Shown: piece by piece, positions 38,889-47,346 of the stretch
Layout: the number at the start of each line of letters is the position of its first letter
Position numbering within the stretch: the first letter of the stretch is position 1
Origin: Hymenobacter nitidus
Lineage (GTDB): Bacteria; Bacteroidota; Bacteroidia; Cytophagales; Hymenobacteraceae
Reading direction: 5' to 3'
DNA length: 64,000 nt
Assembly (NCBI RefSeq): GCF_020447315.1
Contig: NZ_JAJADQ010000002.1
Span: 558,001-622,000 of the forward strand
The notes under the pieces: generated by a model
Told to the model about the DNA's origin: nothing
Database searches by the model: none
Seen by the model: the letters and a program-made list of their open reading frames with translations, nothing else
Translations under genes and position numbers: made by a program

Positions 38889-39371
38889 ATGACCGCCCAA
38901 GACACCATCGACCAGCTGCACCTGCTGCCCCACCCCGAGGGCGGCTACTTCCGCGAAACCTACCGCTCAGCCGACAGCCTGACGACGAATTCGGGGCAGC
39001 ACCGCAGCGTCAGCACCGCCATTTACTACCTGCTGGAAAACGAGGACAAGTCGCACCTTCACCGCATCAAGTCGGATGAGCTGTGGTTTTTTCACCAGGG
39101 TCAGGCGCTGGAAATCGTCTGTATAGCCGACGGGCAGCCCACCACCATCGTCCTGGGCCCGGATTTCAGCCGGGGCGAAGTACCGCAGGCCGTGGTGCCG
39201 GCCCACACCTGGTTTGCCGCCCGCCTTCAGTCCCAAACCGGCTACGCCCTGGTGAGCTGCACCGTGGCCCCGGGCTTCGACTTCGCGGATTTCGAGCTGG
39301 CCCAGCGGGCAGCCCTGAGCGCCGAGTTTCCGCACCTGGCGGGTCTTATCGAGCAGTTCACCAAGGCCTAA
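38889..39371 (+). CDS. Cupin-fold DUF985 protein
   Basis: The 160-residue protein is a single cupin domain of the DUF985 family: LLPHPEGGYFRETYRS at the N-terminus, AIYYLLENEDKSHLHRIKSD with the metal-ligand histidines, ELWFFHQGQALEI, and VVPAHTWFAARLQ with a final VAPGFDFADFEL. DUF985 proteins may bind a small ligand or metal; no enzymatic activity is established. A TATATTG box lies 30 bp before the ATG at 38889. It stands between eutB and eutC on the same strand and may be read with eutB, but no link to ethanolamine is known. Confidence 0.9.
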   Translation: MTAQDTIDQLHLLPHPEGGYFRETYRSADSLTTNSGQHRSVSTAIYYLLENEDKSHLHRIKSDELWFFHQGQALEIVCIADGQPTTIVLGPDFSRGEVPQAVVPAHTWFAARLQSQTGYALVSCTVAPGFDFADFELAQRAALSAEFPHLAGLIEQFTKA

Positions 39372-39396
39372 GCGTACTACCTGACAACCTGCCGAC

Positions 39397-39912
39397 ATGA
39401 GCAAACAGGCCCTGATTAAACGGCTAAGCACGTATTATCCTCTGGAAAGAGCACACGCTTTTTTCACGTTTCCGCTGCTGGCGGCTTACCTGTTCTTCCG
39501 GAACCCTCTCCCCGCTATTCTCTTCCTGGAATACGGCGTGGCCGTCTGCATTTTCATTCTGCTGCAAGGCCAGCACTACTGGAAGCTCAAGCTCTACCGC
39601 CTCACCAACCGGCCCTTTGATGCCCCGGCCAACCTGCTCTTGTTCCGGCGGGCCAGGCGCATTAATGTGGTGCTGATCCTCCTGATGCCGGTGGTCTTTT
39701 ATGCGCAGCTGCAGCTAGCCGGGCACTTTCGGGCCATGCCCGACTTGTTTGGCTGGGCATTCCTGGCCAATGGTTTTGCCATTCTGGAGCATATCAACTA
39801 CTACCACATCCAGCTTTCCATCGACAACAAGGCCGACGTGCGCTACGTGCTGCATCATAAAAAGCTCAAAACCGCCAGTCTGAAAAAGGACCTGCTGGAA
39901 AACGAGCTGTAG
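39397..39912 (+). CDS. Membrane protein of unknown function
   Basis: The 171-residue protein has about four hydrophobic helices: HAFFTFPLLAAYLFF, AILFLEYGVAVCIFILL, VVLILLMPVVFYAQL and LFGWAFLANGFAILE. Its C-terminal region is soluble and ends LKKDLLENEL. A histidine-rich cluster HINYYHIQ lies just after the last helix. I do not recognise the family. The gene starts 25 bp after the cupin gene and probably belongs to the same transcript. ATG 39397. Confidence 0.72.
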   Translation: MSKQALIKRLSTYYPLERAHAFFTFPLLAAYLFFRNPLPAILFLEYGVAVCIFILLQGQHYWKLKLYRLTNRPFDAPANLLLFRRARRINVVLILLMPVVFYAQLQLAGHFRAMPDLFGWAFLANGFAILEHINYYHIQLSIDNKADVRYVLHHKKLKTASLKKDLLENEL

Positions 39913-40004
39913 CGCGGGGCAAGCCGCGGGCCGCGGCAGAATGGCTAGCCGGGCCGGTTTTGCGTACACAGTTTACGCTCTATTCTCCCCGTAAAAGCCC
40001 CGCT

Positions 40005-40427
40005 ATGTCCCAAGCTCCCGATTTACAGCGTTTCCTCAGCGCTCAGCAAACCGACTACGCCACGGCCCTGGCCGAAATCCGGCGGGGCCGCAAAACCAGC
40101 CACTGGATGTGGTATATCTTTCCCCAGATTCAGGGTCTGGGCTTCAGCGAAACGTCGAAGTTCTACGCCATCCGGGACCGGGCCGAAGCTGAGGCTTACC
40201 TGGCGCACCCGGTGCTGGGGCCGCGGCTGCGGGAAATCAGCGAGGCCCTGCTGGCGCTGCCCGGCTCCGATGCCACCCGCATCCTGGGCAGCCCCGACGA
40301 TGTGAAGCTCAGGTCGTCCATGACACTGTTTGCGGCCCTAGATAACGCCGACCCGGTATTTCAGCGGGTGCTGGACAAGTTTTTCGGCGGCACCCAGGAC
40401 GCCAAAACCCTGCAGCAGCTGGGGTAA
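40005..40427 (+). CDS. DUF1810-family protein (calpastatin-like)
   Basis: The 140-residue soluble protein has the DUF1810 signature: DLQRFLSAQQTDYATALAEI, RRGRKTSHWMWYIFPQIQGL, SETSKFYAIRD and a final segment, SMTLFAALDNADPVF. The family occurs in many bacteria and has no clear function; it has sometimes been named calpastatin in annotations without evidence. ATG 40005; the frame is open to 39960. It is the third unrelated gene between eutB and eutC. Confidence 0.9.
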   Translation: MSQAPDLQRFLSAQQTDYATALAEIRRGRKTSHWMWYIFPQIQGLGFSETSKFYAIRDRAEAEAYLAHPVLGPRLREISEALLALPGSDATRILGSPDDVKLRSSMTLFAALDNADPVFQRVLDKFFGGTQDAKTLQQLG

Positions 40428-40440
40428 AAACCGCCTAAAC

Positions 40441-40538
40441 GATGTAGAGACGAATAGTTGCGTCTCAATCGTTGCTGATGTTGTGACAGCGCGGGTTCAG
40501 TCGTTCACCGACGAGACGCAACTATGCGTTTCTACATC
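40441..40538. repeat. 98-bp inverted repeat (MITE-like) upstream of eutC
   Basis: The arms 40441-40466 and 40513-40538 match over 24 of 26 bases. The left one begins GATGTAGAGACG and continues AATAGTTGCGTCTC. The spacer is 46 nt. It ends 14 bp before the eutC ATG, so it takes up the whole possible promoter. GTAGAGACGC-type elements are well known as dispersed repeats. Confidence 0.85.
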
Positions 40539-40552
40539 CCCACCTACCAGCC

Positions 40553-41329
40553 ATGACCGAGAACAGCCCGGCTTTGCCCCCGCCCAATCCGCCGCCCGAC
40601 CCCTGGGTGGGCCTGCGCGCCTTTACCGCCGCCCGCATTGCCCTGGGCCGTACCGGTACGAGCGTGCCCCTGCGCGAGGCTCTGGCCTTCCGGCTGGCCC
40701 ATGCCCACGCCCGCGACGCGGTATACTCCGAGCTGGAAACCGGGCGGCTACTGGCGGAGCTGTCGGCGCTGCAGCTCCCGGTTTGTCACGTAAAAAGCCA
40801 GGCCGACAACCGCCAGATCTACCTGCGGCGCCCTGATCTGGGCCGTAAGCTCAGGGATGAGTCCCGGCTAGAATTGCAGGAAATGGCCCCCGCAGCGGCT
40901 GATATTGCTATTATTCTGGCCGATGGGTTATCGGCTACGGCCCTGAACCAGCACGCGGTGCCCCTGCTGCAGCTGTTGCTCCCCAGGCTGCGGCAGGCGG
41001 GCTGTAGCCTGGCCCCGCTGGTGCTGGCCGAGCAGGCCCGCGTGGCCCTCAGCGACGAAATCGGGGCGGTGCTGCATGCCCGACTGGCCCTGATTCTGCT
41101 GGGCGAGCGGCCCGGCCTGAGCGCCCCCGACAGTCTGGGCGCCTACTTCACCTACGCCCCCCACCCCGGCCTCACCGACGAGGCCCGCAACTGCGTGTCC
41201 AACATCCGTCCCGAAGGCCTGGGCTACGCGGCCGCGGCCGAAAAGCTGTTTCTGCTGGTGCAGGAGGCCCTGCGGCGGCAGCTCTCGGGCGTGGCCCTGA
41301 AAGACGAAACCGGACTGCTGGAAGAGTAG
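40553..41329 (+). CDS. eutC: Ethanolamine ammonia-lyase small subunit
   Basis: The 258-residue EutC binds the cobalamin cofactor with EutB. The conserved stretches are ARIALGRTGTSVPLREAL near the N-terminus, KSQADNRQIYLRRPDLGRKL, DIAIILADGLSATALNQHAV, LILLGERPGLSAPDSLGAYF and NCVSNIRPEGLGY. The length matches the core of E. coli EutC without its long N-terminal extension. The ATG at 40553 lies 14 bp after a MITE-like repeat, and a second palindrome follows the stop by 2 bp. It is separated from eutB by three genes. Confidence 0.96.
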   Translation: MTENSPALPPPNPPPDPWVGLRAFTAARIALGRTGTSVPLREALAFRLAHAHARDAVYSELETGRLLAELSALQLPVCHVKSQADNRQIYLRRPDLGRKLRDESRLELQEMAPAAADIAIILADGLSATALNQHAVPLLQLLLPRLRQAGCSLAPLVLAEQARVALSDEIGAVLHARLALILLGERPGLSAPDSLGAYFTYAPHPGLTDEARNCVSNIRPEGLGYAAAAEKLFLLVQEALRRQLSGVALKDETGLLEE

Positions 41330-41330
41330 C

Positions 41331-41347
41331 GCGAAGCGGAGCTTCGC
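41331..41347. repeat. GCGAAGC palindrome after eutC
   Basis: GCGAAGC-GGA-GCTTCGC begins 2 bp after the eutC stop, and a further ACTTCGCGTTA word lies at about 41426. This resembles a dispersed intergenic repeat unit. It lacks a T run and so is not an obvious terminator. Confidence 0.55.
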
Positions 41348-41447
41348 GGGTCGTCGCTGACGGCCGCGCCGCCCGGCAGGGGCATGTAGCGCCATCCGTA
41401 TCGTTCCCCACCTCGCGCAGTAGAACTTCGCGTTACAGGATTGGACG

Positions 41448-41456
41448 TAGCTTTGC
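41448..41456 (+). promoter_or_regulatory. Probable -7 box of the Imm51-like gene
   Basis: TAGCTTTGC matches TAnnTTTGC exactly, and the ATG follows 15 bp after it, which leaves a very short leader. Confidence 0.5.
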
Positions 41457-41471
41457 GCTTTAGCCTTACTC

Positions 41472-41843
41472 ATGGAAAGCACCTTCCCCTTCAAGATTTT
41501 CTCGATTCCGCCGGAAATGCGCGTGGAGGATGCCCAGTTCGGCATTACGGCCGACGTGGAGGCCGACCCGGCCCTGGAGGGCTATTTCTACCTGTTCGAG
41601 AAATATGGCTTCGGCGGCGGCGGCCCGTCGTGGGAAGAGCACATCAGCACCATTCTGGAGGAAGAGGCCCCCGAGCTGCTGGAGCACCTGCAGGACTTCT
41701 CCACCGACGCCCGTCTGCTGCTCTACGCCGACTCGGAAGCCACGGTGCGGGAGTTCATGCGCATCATCCTGCCCATCTTCGCCGATTTGGGCCGCCTGAA
41801 CAAGTACTTCAGCCAAACCGATTCGAGCGACTTTTTTGCCTGA
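41472..41843 (+). CDS. Small acidic protein resembling Imm51-type immunity proteins
   Basis: The 123-residue, acidic, soluble protein reads YFYLFEKYGFGGGGPSWEEH in the middle, then an ELLEHLQDFSTDARLLLYA segment and a C-terminal helix, FMRIILPIFADLGRLNKY. The order of a GFGGGGPSWE turn followed by a strand, a DSEA-type turn and a helix is like Imm51 immunity domains of polymorphic toxin systems. That is pattern recall, not a search. No toxin gene is next to it. ATG 41472, promoter box at 41448. Confidence 0.7.
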   Translation: MESTFPFKIFSIPPEMRVEDAQFGITADVEADPALEGYFYLFEKYGFGGGGPSWEEHISTILEEEAPELLEHLQDFSTDARLLLYADSEATVREFMRIILPIFADLGRLNKYFSQTDSSDFFA

Positions 41844-41912
41844 GCACCGCCCTACCCGACCGCTCCGCTACGCCATAGCAAAGCATCTTTACCGGCGCCG
41901 TTAGGCAGCAAA

Positions 41913-42848
41913 TTAGCGGCGGGGTTCTACCCAGCGTTGCAGCAGCCACGCTCCAGCGGCCAGCACAGCCCCCCCTGCCACCAGGGCGGCTATTTTTGGC
42001 ACTCGCGCAGGTACGGCAGCCGCTTCGACACGGCGGGCAATATCCCGCTGGCGGAATGGTTGCCGCCGAAGCACGGCCAGAATAAGCCGGGTAGTCTCGG
42101 CGGGCTGGTCCCACTGCGGAAAGTGGCCGCAGTGGTCGAACCAGTAGAGCTGGGCATCCGGAAACGCAGTCAGGGCCCGCCCCGCCTGCCGGGGCAGGCA
42201 CACCCGATCCTGCCGGCCCCAGCCAATAACCAGGGGAGCCGGGATGCTGCCGGCCGGTGCCGGCTGCTGCTTTTCGCCGTGGGCCAGCTGGTCTAGCAGC
42301 TCCCCAAACACGGGCGTGTGCGCGAAGGTGTACATTTCATCCTGGGCCTGGTCGGCATCAACGGCCCAGGGCCGGGCCGAAAACTGCGGCAGCAGCACCG
42401 TGCGGCCCACCGCTGAGTTCATCAGGGCGGGCATAACGGGCTGCAGCGCCACGACCAGCTGCTGGGAAACAGCCACGGAATGATAGAAGAACGGCACTTC
42501 CCAGTCTTCCCAGAACCCACCGGGGTCCAGGGCCACCACCGCGCCCAGCACGCCGCCGCGACGGGCCAGCTCCAGCACCAGCCGGGCCCCCATCGAGCTG
42601 CCCACCGCGTCGATGCCCCGCAGGTGGTGCTCGGTGAGAAAGTCGGTCAGCGCGTCGGCCAGGGTGCCGGTGGTATGCTCCCCGGCCAGGGGCGGCGAGG
42701 CTCCGTGCCCGGGCAAATCCACGGCAATTACGTCGTAGTGGGCGGCCAGGGCCGCGAAAATCGTATTCCAGGAGCGCCAGCTGCCGCCGATGCCGTGAAC
42801 CAGGAGAAGGGCCGGGCCGGAGCCGCCGCGGCGGTAGTGCAGTGCCAT
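41913..42848 (-). CDS. Alpha/beta hydrolase with C-terminal membrane helix
   Basis: The 311-residue protein starts with the classical first strand ALLLVHGIGGSWRSW (oxyanion HG). The nucleophile elbow is GSSMGARL near residue 85. The acid is in WGRQDRVCLP near residue 213, and the histidine in FDHCGHFPQWDQP near residue 243. The last 30 residues hold a hydrophobic helix (IAALVAGGAVLAAGAWLL), so it may sit at the inner membrane. It is an esterase or lyase of unknown substrate. ATG 42848. Confidence 0.88.
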   Translation of the reverse strand: MALHYRRGGSGPALLLVHGIGGSWRSWNTIFAALAAHYDVIAVDLPGHGASPPLAGEHTTGTLADALTDFLTEHHLRGIDAVGSSMGARLVLELARRGGVLGAVVALDPGGFWEDWEVPFFYHSVAVSQQLVVALQPVMPALMNSAVGRTVLLPQFSARPWAVDADQAQDEMYTFAHTPVFGELLDQLAHGEKQQPAPAGSIPAPLVIGWGRQDRVCLPRQAGRALTAFPDAQLYWFDHCGHFPQWDQPAETTRLILAVLRRQPFRQRDIARRVEAAAVPARVPKIAALVAGGAVLAAGAWLLQRWVEPRR

Positions 42849-43152
42849 AGAATAGGAAAAAACAGGCTACCGGGCAGGTGGTGAGGCCACGGAGCAACGG
42901 GAGGGAGAACAGAAAAGGCGGGCAGCCCAGCGGCCCGGGCCGCAGGACTTTTACCCACCCGACTCCCGCGCAGCGCAGGAGTCGAAAGACATAATTTCCC
43001 ATACGCCGCTCTGCACCCAGAGTTTATCCCGGTATCCATTATGCATCCTGCCGGCTCTACTCCGCTACGGCAGCTTGCTCCTACTGCCCCCAGGCTGAGC
43101 AACGAACCGCCACTCACCGCTCTAACCCGAGGAAACCTACTAGCTTCCCGGC
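42849..43152. other. Gene-free spacer between divergent genes
   Basis: These 304 bases separate the divergent hydrolase and hypothetical genes. Open frames here give no family-like products. I see no strong hairpin and no clear -7 box, so the promoters of both genes are presumed but not located. Confidence 0.5.
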
Positions 43153-43773
43153 ATGATGGCGCAATTCACTCAGCTTTACCCCTTCGGCCAGATCCGCTAT
43201 TCCCAAAGCACCTTCCTAGAGCTGACCACCGATACCGAAGTCCACCGTGTTGATTTTCGGGGTAAGCTCAGCGGCCGGCTCCAACGCAGTGGGCGCGCCG
43301 CTGTATCCTTCCACCACGAGCATCCGCTCCTGTGGGGCGTGCAAGGCCCCGCCGCCACCCTGCTGGCCCGTGCTACCCGGCGCAACCTTGAAAACCCCAC
43401 CGCCCTGCTGGCCGCTATCCGCCAGGAGCTGCGGACTCAGGCCAGCGAGTGGTATGACTTTCCGGCGGCCTCCTGGACCATGTGGTGGCAGCGGCTGGTG
43501 GCCCATAACATCCGGCTCGACCTGACGCGCACGGGCGGCATCATTCTCAGCGGCGTGCCTATCCCGGTGGCTCAGGCCGTGGCCGCCATCTGCGCGCAGT
43601 ACGGCGTGGAAACCTATGGGCATGAGCCCCGGGCGCAAGGACTTACTCCAGAGGGTCCGTATCGGCTGCTGCTTATCGGGCGCAGCTACGTTATTGCCCG
43701 CGAGTTTTTCGTCAGTACCCTTTGCGGGGGACCACTCGGAAAACGAGCCCGGGTTCGGCGCTTTACAGAGTAG
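43153..43773 (+). CDS. Hypothetical protein
   Basis: The 206-residue soluble protein has no signal peptide or membrane helix. It has a mixed alpha/beta pattern: LELTTDTEVHRVDFRGKLSG in the first part, an aromatic SWTMWWQRLVAHNI in the middle, and a strand GPYRLLLIGRSYVIAREF near the end. I do not recognise the family. Codon use is like that of the surrounding genome, so it is likely real. ATG 43153 or 43156. Confidence 0.65.
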   Translation: MMAQFTQLYPFGQIRYSQSTFLELTTDTEVHRVDFRGKLSGRLQRSGRAAVSFHHEHPLLWGVQGPAATLLARATRRNLENPTALLAAIRQELRTQASEWYDFPAASWTMWWQRLVAHNIRLDLTRTGGIILSGVPIPVAQAVAAICAQYGVETYGHEPRAQGLTPEGPYRLLLIGRSYVIAREFFVSTLCGGPLGKRARVRRFTE

Positions 43774-44031
43774 TGCCTTTTGAAAATACTAGCAGAAGCT
43801 ACTCCACCCCGCTCCTTTTCTGCCAGCTGCGCCGCTAGGTGCTAGCTGGTGCCAAGCCCGGGCCAATCTGGTGTTGCGCGAGCGGCCGCTACGCGAAGAA
43901 GCTAGGGAACTGGCGCGGCTATGGGACGCAGCCGGGGCGAAATAGCCCGCCGGGCAGCGGGGCTTGGCAGAATGCTTTATCTTGGCTCCGGGCAGCCCAA
44001 CTCAATCCAACAGTCTGCCCGCTGCAAGTCG

Positions 44032-44631
44032 ATGAAGTTTTTTGCCTGGATTCTGGGAATAAGCCTGCTTATCCTGCCTTTTCATAGTGATGCCCAGTCC
44101 CGCGGCCGGTCCCGGACTAAGGCCCGACCCCGAATCCGGCCCGCGGCAGCGGCCCCCACGCCCACGCCGGCCCAGTACTACCAGACGGCCTACCAGCACA
44201 TTCTGCGCAGCCCCGAGTTTGAGGAGTACCGCCGGCCCTGCGTGGCCGTTTTCGACAGCCTCGTATTTCAGGACCTGGTCACGTTCAGCGACGCGCTGCG
44301 CACCGAGTGGCGTTTCCCGCAGACCTTTCCGCAGGTGCAGCTGCTGGATTCCCTCTTTCGCATGGATGAGCGGGCCGCCTACAAGCCGTCCTACTCGCCC
44401 GTAGTAGCCAAAATGACGGCCGCTTCCGGCGCCCAGAAGGACTGCAGCGTGGTTATCTTCTCCCGGCTGGGCAAGAACATGCTGCTGGCCGAGGTGAGCA
44501 CTAATCTGGAAGGCGGGGCCCGGGTGCGCGACGTGCTGTCTACGGACAACAAAACCGTGCGCTACCTGCTGTTTTTCGGCCCTGACGGCAAAGTGAAGCA
44601 GTATTATACCAAGGTGCTGAACTATGACTGA
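44032..44631 (+). CDS. Exported protein of unknown function
   Basis: The 199-residue product starts with a signal peptide (MKFFAWILGISLLILPFHSD, then AQ). A basic, Arg/Pro/Ala-rich stretch follows (residues about 23-50), and a globular region then opens with YYQTAYQHILRSPEF. It contains one conserved-looking pair, CVAVFDSL and DCSVVIFSRLGKNMLLAEV, with two cysteines that could form a disulfide. No family is recognised. A weak -7-like box (TATCTTGGC) lies around 43979. ATG 44032 is set by the signal peptide. Confidence 0.7.
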   Translation: MKFFAWILGISLLILPFHSDAQSRGRSRTKARPRIRPAAAAPTPTPAQYYQTAYQHILRSPEFEEYRRPCVAVFDSLVFQDLVTFSDALRTEWRFPQTFPQVQLLDSLFRMDERAAYKPSYSPVVAKMTAASGAQKDCSVVIFSRLGKNMLLAEVSTNLEGGARVRDVLSTDNKTVRYLLFFGPDGKVKQYYTKVLNYD

Positions 44632-44641
44632 TTAGCTGAAT

Positions 44642-45196
44642 TTACCACTGTAAATCAAGCAGATACTGCGCTGCCGCGTATCCTGAGACCATTTTTTGGT
44701 TCATTGTATCATTCCGGCAGGAAAGACCATATGTGTTGAAATAATAGGTACTCTCCGTTTTGCCGGAGCGCCTTATTAACAGACTTATATATGGGGCATG
44801 CGCTGTTTCACTATCATCATTCAAGCTAAAATAGCCTTTAGCAGTGTGGGCAAGTACCGCTTGACACTCAGCATTGCATTGAGTCCGCATACTATCTTGT
44901 TGATTACCTATTGCAGTAATGAGTGCGTAACCAGATTCACTTTGAATCAACCGTTTGAGCTTAGGGCCCTCCCTGCCAGGTCTTACGATGACGACCAGAA
45001 CGTCCAACGCATATGTGCTTCTTTCGAAGTCAGCCATAATCTTGGCGAATTCTGCATAGCCGAGCGACATAGGTTGCCCGAACTCCTGGAAATAGCAGGT
45101 TGCAAGCGTTTCAGAGGAATGTGAAGCAGTGGGTATATGCATACAGGCTGACAAGGTCATTGCTATTGTCAGCAAAACAGAAATAGAATGCTTCAT
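44642..45196 (-). CDS. Low-GC lipoprotein of unknown function
   Basis: The 184-residue product has a lipoprotein signal (MKHSISVLLTIAMTLSACMH, Cys near residue 18). The mature part has several cysteines (TCYFQEF, RTQCNAECQAVL, LSCRNDT) and a strand LDVLVVIVRPGREG. Its base composition is clearly lower in GC than that of neighbours, so it is probably a recent acquisition. Convergent with the 44032 gene with only 10 bp between. Function unknown; probably at the periplasmic face of a membrane. Confidence 0.72.
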   Translation of the reverse strand: MKHSISVLLTIAMTLSACMHIPTASHSSETLATCYFQEFGQPMSLGYAEFAKIMADFERSTYALDVLVVIVRPGREGPKLKRLIQSESGYALITAIGNQQDSMRTQCNAECQAVLAHTAKGYFSLNDDSETAHAPYISLLIRRSGKTESTYYFNTYGLSCRNDTMNQKMVSGYAAAQYLLDLQW

Positions 45197-45302
45197 AGGG
45201 TAAGGATATCATTCCGGCCGCTAAAGTTAATTTTCTCCCCGACCTTCGGCCACCATTTTGCCGTTTCCGTTGTTATAACGGACTTCATAAACGACTACCC
45301 TT

Positions 45303-47288
45303 TTGTCTGAACAACCTACCTATACCGACCCTTACGCCCTAGAAAAAGAGCTGCGTAAGGTGCAGGCCCTCATGAAGCTCGAGCAGAAAGAGGACCTGGA
45401 ACAGTTTAAAATCAAGAGTGCCCAGGCGACCATCGGCGAGCGGCAGAAGCGCGGCCTGACCTGGTACCCGGTGAAAATCACCAAGGAAGAAATCGGCTTC
45501 GGCGGCAAGCTGGTGCTCGAAATCGAGCGGCCCGCGGGCCAAGGCGGCCTGCACCTGTTTCAGGTCGGCAAAAACGCGGCTTTGTTTGGCAACATCCCCG
45601 GCCGCGCCGCCTCCGACCGCCCTACCCTATCGGGCGTGATTACCAGCGTGAAGCGCAACAAGATCCTGCTGGCTACCAACAAGGAAGACCTGCCCGACTG
45701 GGTCGACGATGCCAGCAAGCTGGGCGTGGATCTGACCTTCGACGAGGTGAGCTACCGGGAGATGGAGCACGCCCTGGGCAAGGTGATGGGCGCCTACGAA
45801 AGTCGCCTGGCCGAGCTGCGCGACGTGCTGCTGGGCGCCCGCCCCGCCCGCTACCGCGACGAGGCCGAAGCCACACTCTACTACCCTTCGCCCCTGAATG
45901 AGTCGCAGCTGGCGGCCGTGCGCCACGTGCTGGCGGCCAAGGACGTAGCCATTATTCACGGCCCGCCCGGCACCGGCAAAACCACCACCCTGGTGCAGGC
46001 CATCCTGGAAACCATCCGCCGGGAGCGGCGGGTGCTGGTGTGCGCGCCCTCGAATACCGCCGTGGACCTCTTGACCGAAAAGCTGGCCGAGCGGGGCGTC
46101 AACGTGATTCGCATGGGCAACCCCTCGCGCGTGTCGGATTTGCTGCTGCACCACACGCTCGACGCCCAGATTATGGAGCACAAGAGTTATGGGGAGCTGA
46201 AAAGCATGCGCCAGACCGCCGAGCAGTACCGTGAGCAGGCCGGCAAGTTCAAGCGCCACTTCGGCTGGGAGGAGCGCGAACAGCGCCGCCTGCTCAAGGA
46301 AATGGCCCACCAGATGCTGCAGGATTCCGACAACCTGGAACGCTACATCACCGAGGACTTGCTGGAGAAAGTGCAGGTCATCACCTGTACCCTGGTGGGC
46401 GCTTCGAACCGCGCCATTCGCCACCTGACCTACGAAACCGTGTTTATCGACGAGGCGGCCCAGGCCCTGGAACCCGGCTGCTGGATTCCGATAACCAAGG
46501 GCAACCGCGTGGTGCTGGCCGGCGACCATCAGCAGCTGCCCCCCACGGTGAAAAGTGACCAGGCCGCCCGGGACGGACTGCGCGAAACGCTGTTCGAGAA
46601 GTGCATCAAGCGCCAGCCCAACTCGGCCCGGATGCTGGAAGTGCAGTACCGGATGCACGAGCAGATCATGGAGTTCAGCTCCGGCCAGTTCTACGAAGGC
46701 CGCCTGAAAGCCGCACCCAGCGTGGCCCGCGCCGATTTGCCCGCCTACGACCTGCGCTTTGCCCCCGATTTGCCGGTGGAGTTTCTGGACACGGCCGGCT
46801 TCGGCTTCCAGGAGCTGGGCATCGAGGAAAGCCGCTCCATTGCCAACCCCGAGGAAGCCGACCTGCTGCTCAAGCGCCTCTCCCAGCTGCTGGAAGTATA
46901 CGACCCGGCCGACCACACCGACGACTTGCTGACCATCGGCGTCATTGCCCCCTACCGCGCCCAGATCAACTATTTGAAAGACGCAGTGGAAGACAACGAC
47001 GAGCTGGTGGGCCTCATGGAGCACCGCATGCTCAGTATCGGCACCGTCGACTCGTTTCAGGGCCAGGAGCGGGATATTATTGCCATCAGCCTCACGCGCA
47101 GCAACGCCCAGAGTGAAATCGGCTTCCTCAGTGACATTCGCCGCATGAACGTGGGCATGACCCGGGCCCGGCGCAAGCTGCTCATCGTCGGCGACTCCAG
47201 CACCCTGGGCTCCCACCCCTTCTATAAAGCCTTCCTGGACTACGTGGAAAGCATCGGCGCCTACCGCACGGCCTGGGAGCTGCAGTAA
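45303..47288 (+). CDS. UPF1/SMUBP2-like superfamily 1 helicase
   Basis: The 661-residue protein has a beta-barrel-like domain inserted in the first 170 residues and then an SF1B helicase core. The Walker A is IHGPPGTGKTTTLV near residue 218, motif Ia is CAPSNTAVDLL, and Walker B is TVFIDEAAQALEP. Motif III is LAGDHQQLPPTV, motif IV is EVQYRMHEQIMEF, and the C-terminal motifs are GTVDSFQGQERDIIAIS and VGMTRARRKLLIVGD. It resembles bacterial relatives of IGHMBP2 and should unwind RNA or DNA 5' to 3'. The start is TTG at 45303; the first ATG is far inside. Confidence 0.93.
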   Translation: MSEQPTYTDPYALEKELRKVQALMKLEQKEDLEQFKIKSAQATIGERQKRGLTWYPVKITKEEIGFGGKLVLEIERPAGQGGLHLFQVGKNAALFGNIPGRAASDRPTLSGVITSVKRNKILLATNKEDLPDWVDDASKLGVDLTFDEVSYREMEHALGKVMGAYESRLAELRDVLLGARPARYRDEAEATLYYPSPLNESQLAAVRHVLAAKDVAIIHGPPGTGKTTTLVQAILETIRRERRVLVCAPSNTAVDLLTEKLAERGVNVIRMGNPSRVSDLLLHHTLDAQIMEHKSYGELKSMRQTAEQYREQAGKFKRHFGWEEREQRRLLKEMAHQMLQDSDNLERYITEDLLEKVQVITCTLVGASNRAIRHLTYETVFIDEAAQALEPGCWIPITKGNRVVLAGDHQQLPPTVKSDQAARDGLRETLFEKCIKRQPNSARMLEVQYRMHEQIMEFSSGQFYEGRLKAAPSVARADLPAYDLRFAPDLPVEFLDTAGFGFQELGIEESRSIANPEEADLLLKRLSQLLEVYDPADHTDDLLTIGVIAPYRAQINYLKDAVEDNDELVGLMEHRMLSIGTVDSFQGQERDIIAISLTRSNAQSEIGFLSDIRRMNVGMTRARRKLLIVGDSSTLGSHPFYKAFLDYVESIGAYRTAWELQ

Positions 47289-47301
47289 TAGAGATGCTTC
47301 A

Positions 47302-47346
47302 ACCGCTTAAGCTCTGGTGGCTTCTGCCTCTAGAGCTTGAGCGGTT
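47302..47346. terminator. Hairpin between the convergent helicase and lipoprotein genes
   Basis: AACCGCTTAAGCTCT and AGAGCTTGAGCGGTT form a 15-bp stem (one G-T pair) around 15 nt. The right arm overlaps the last codons of the minus-strand gene. There is no T run, so termination would need the stem alone. Confidence 0.5.

Noticed and set aside
43774..44031. A start-less frame of about 50 codons (43797-43942) ending LARLWDAAGAK
   Set aside because: It has no start codon and no family match. It may be a small gene remnant but the evidence is too weak.
45627..47216. A 529-codon minus-strand frame opposite the helicase
   Set aside because: The composition is rich in Gly, His, Val and Gln without a domain, and the plus strand holds an intact SF1 helicase.
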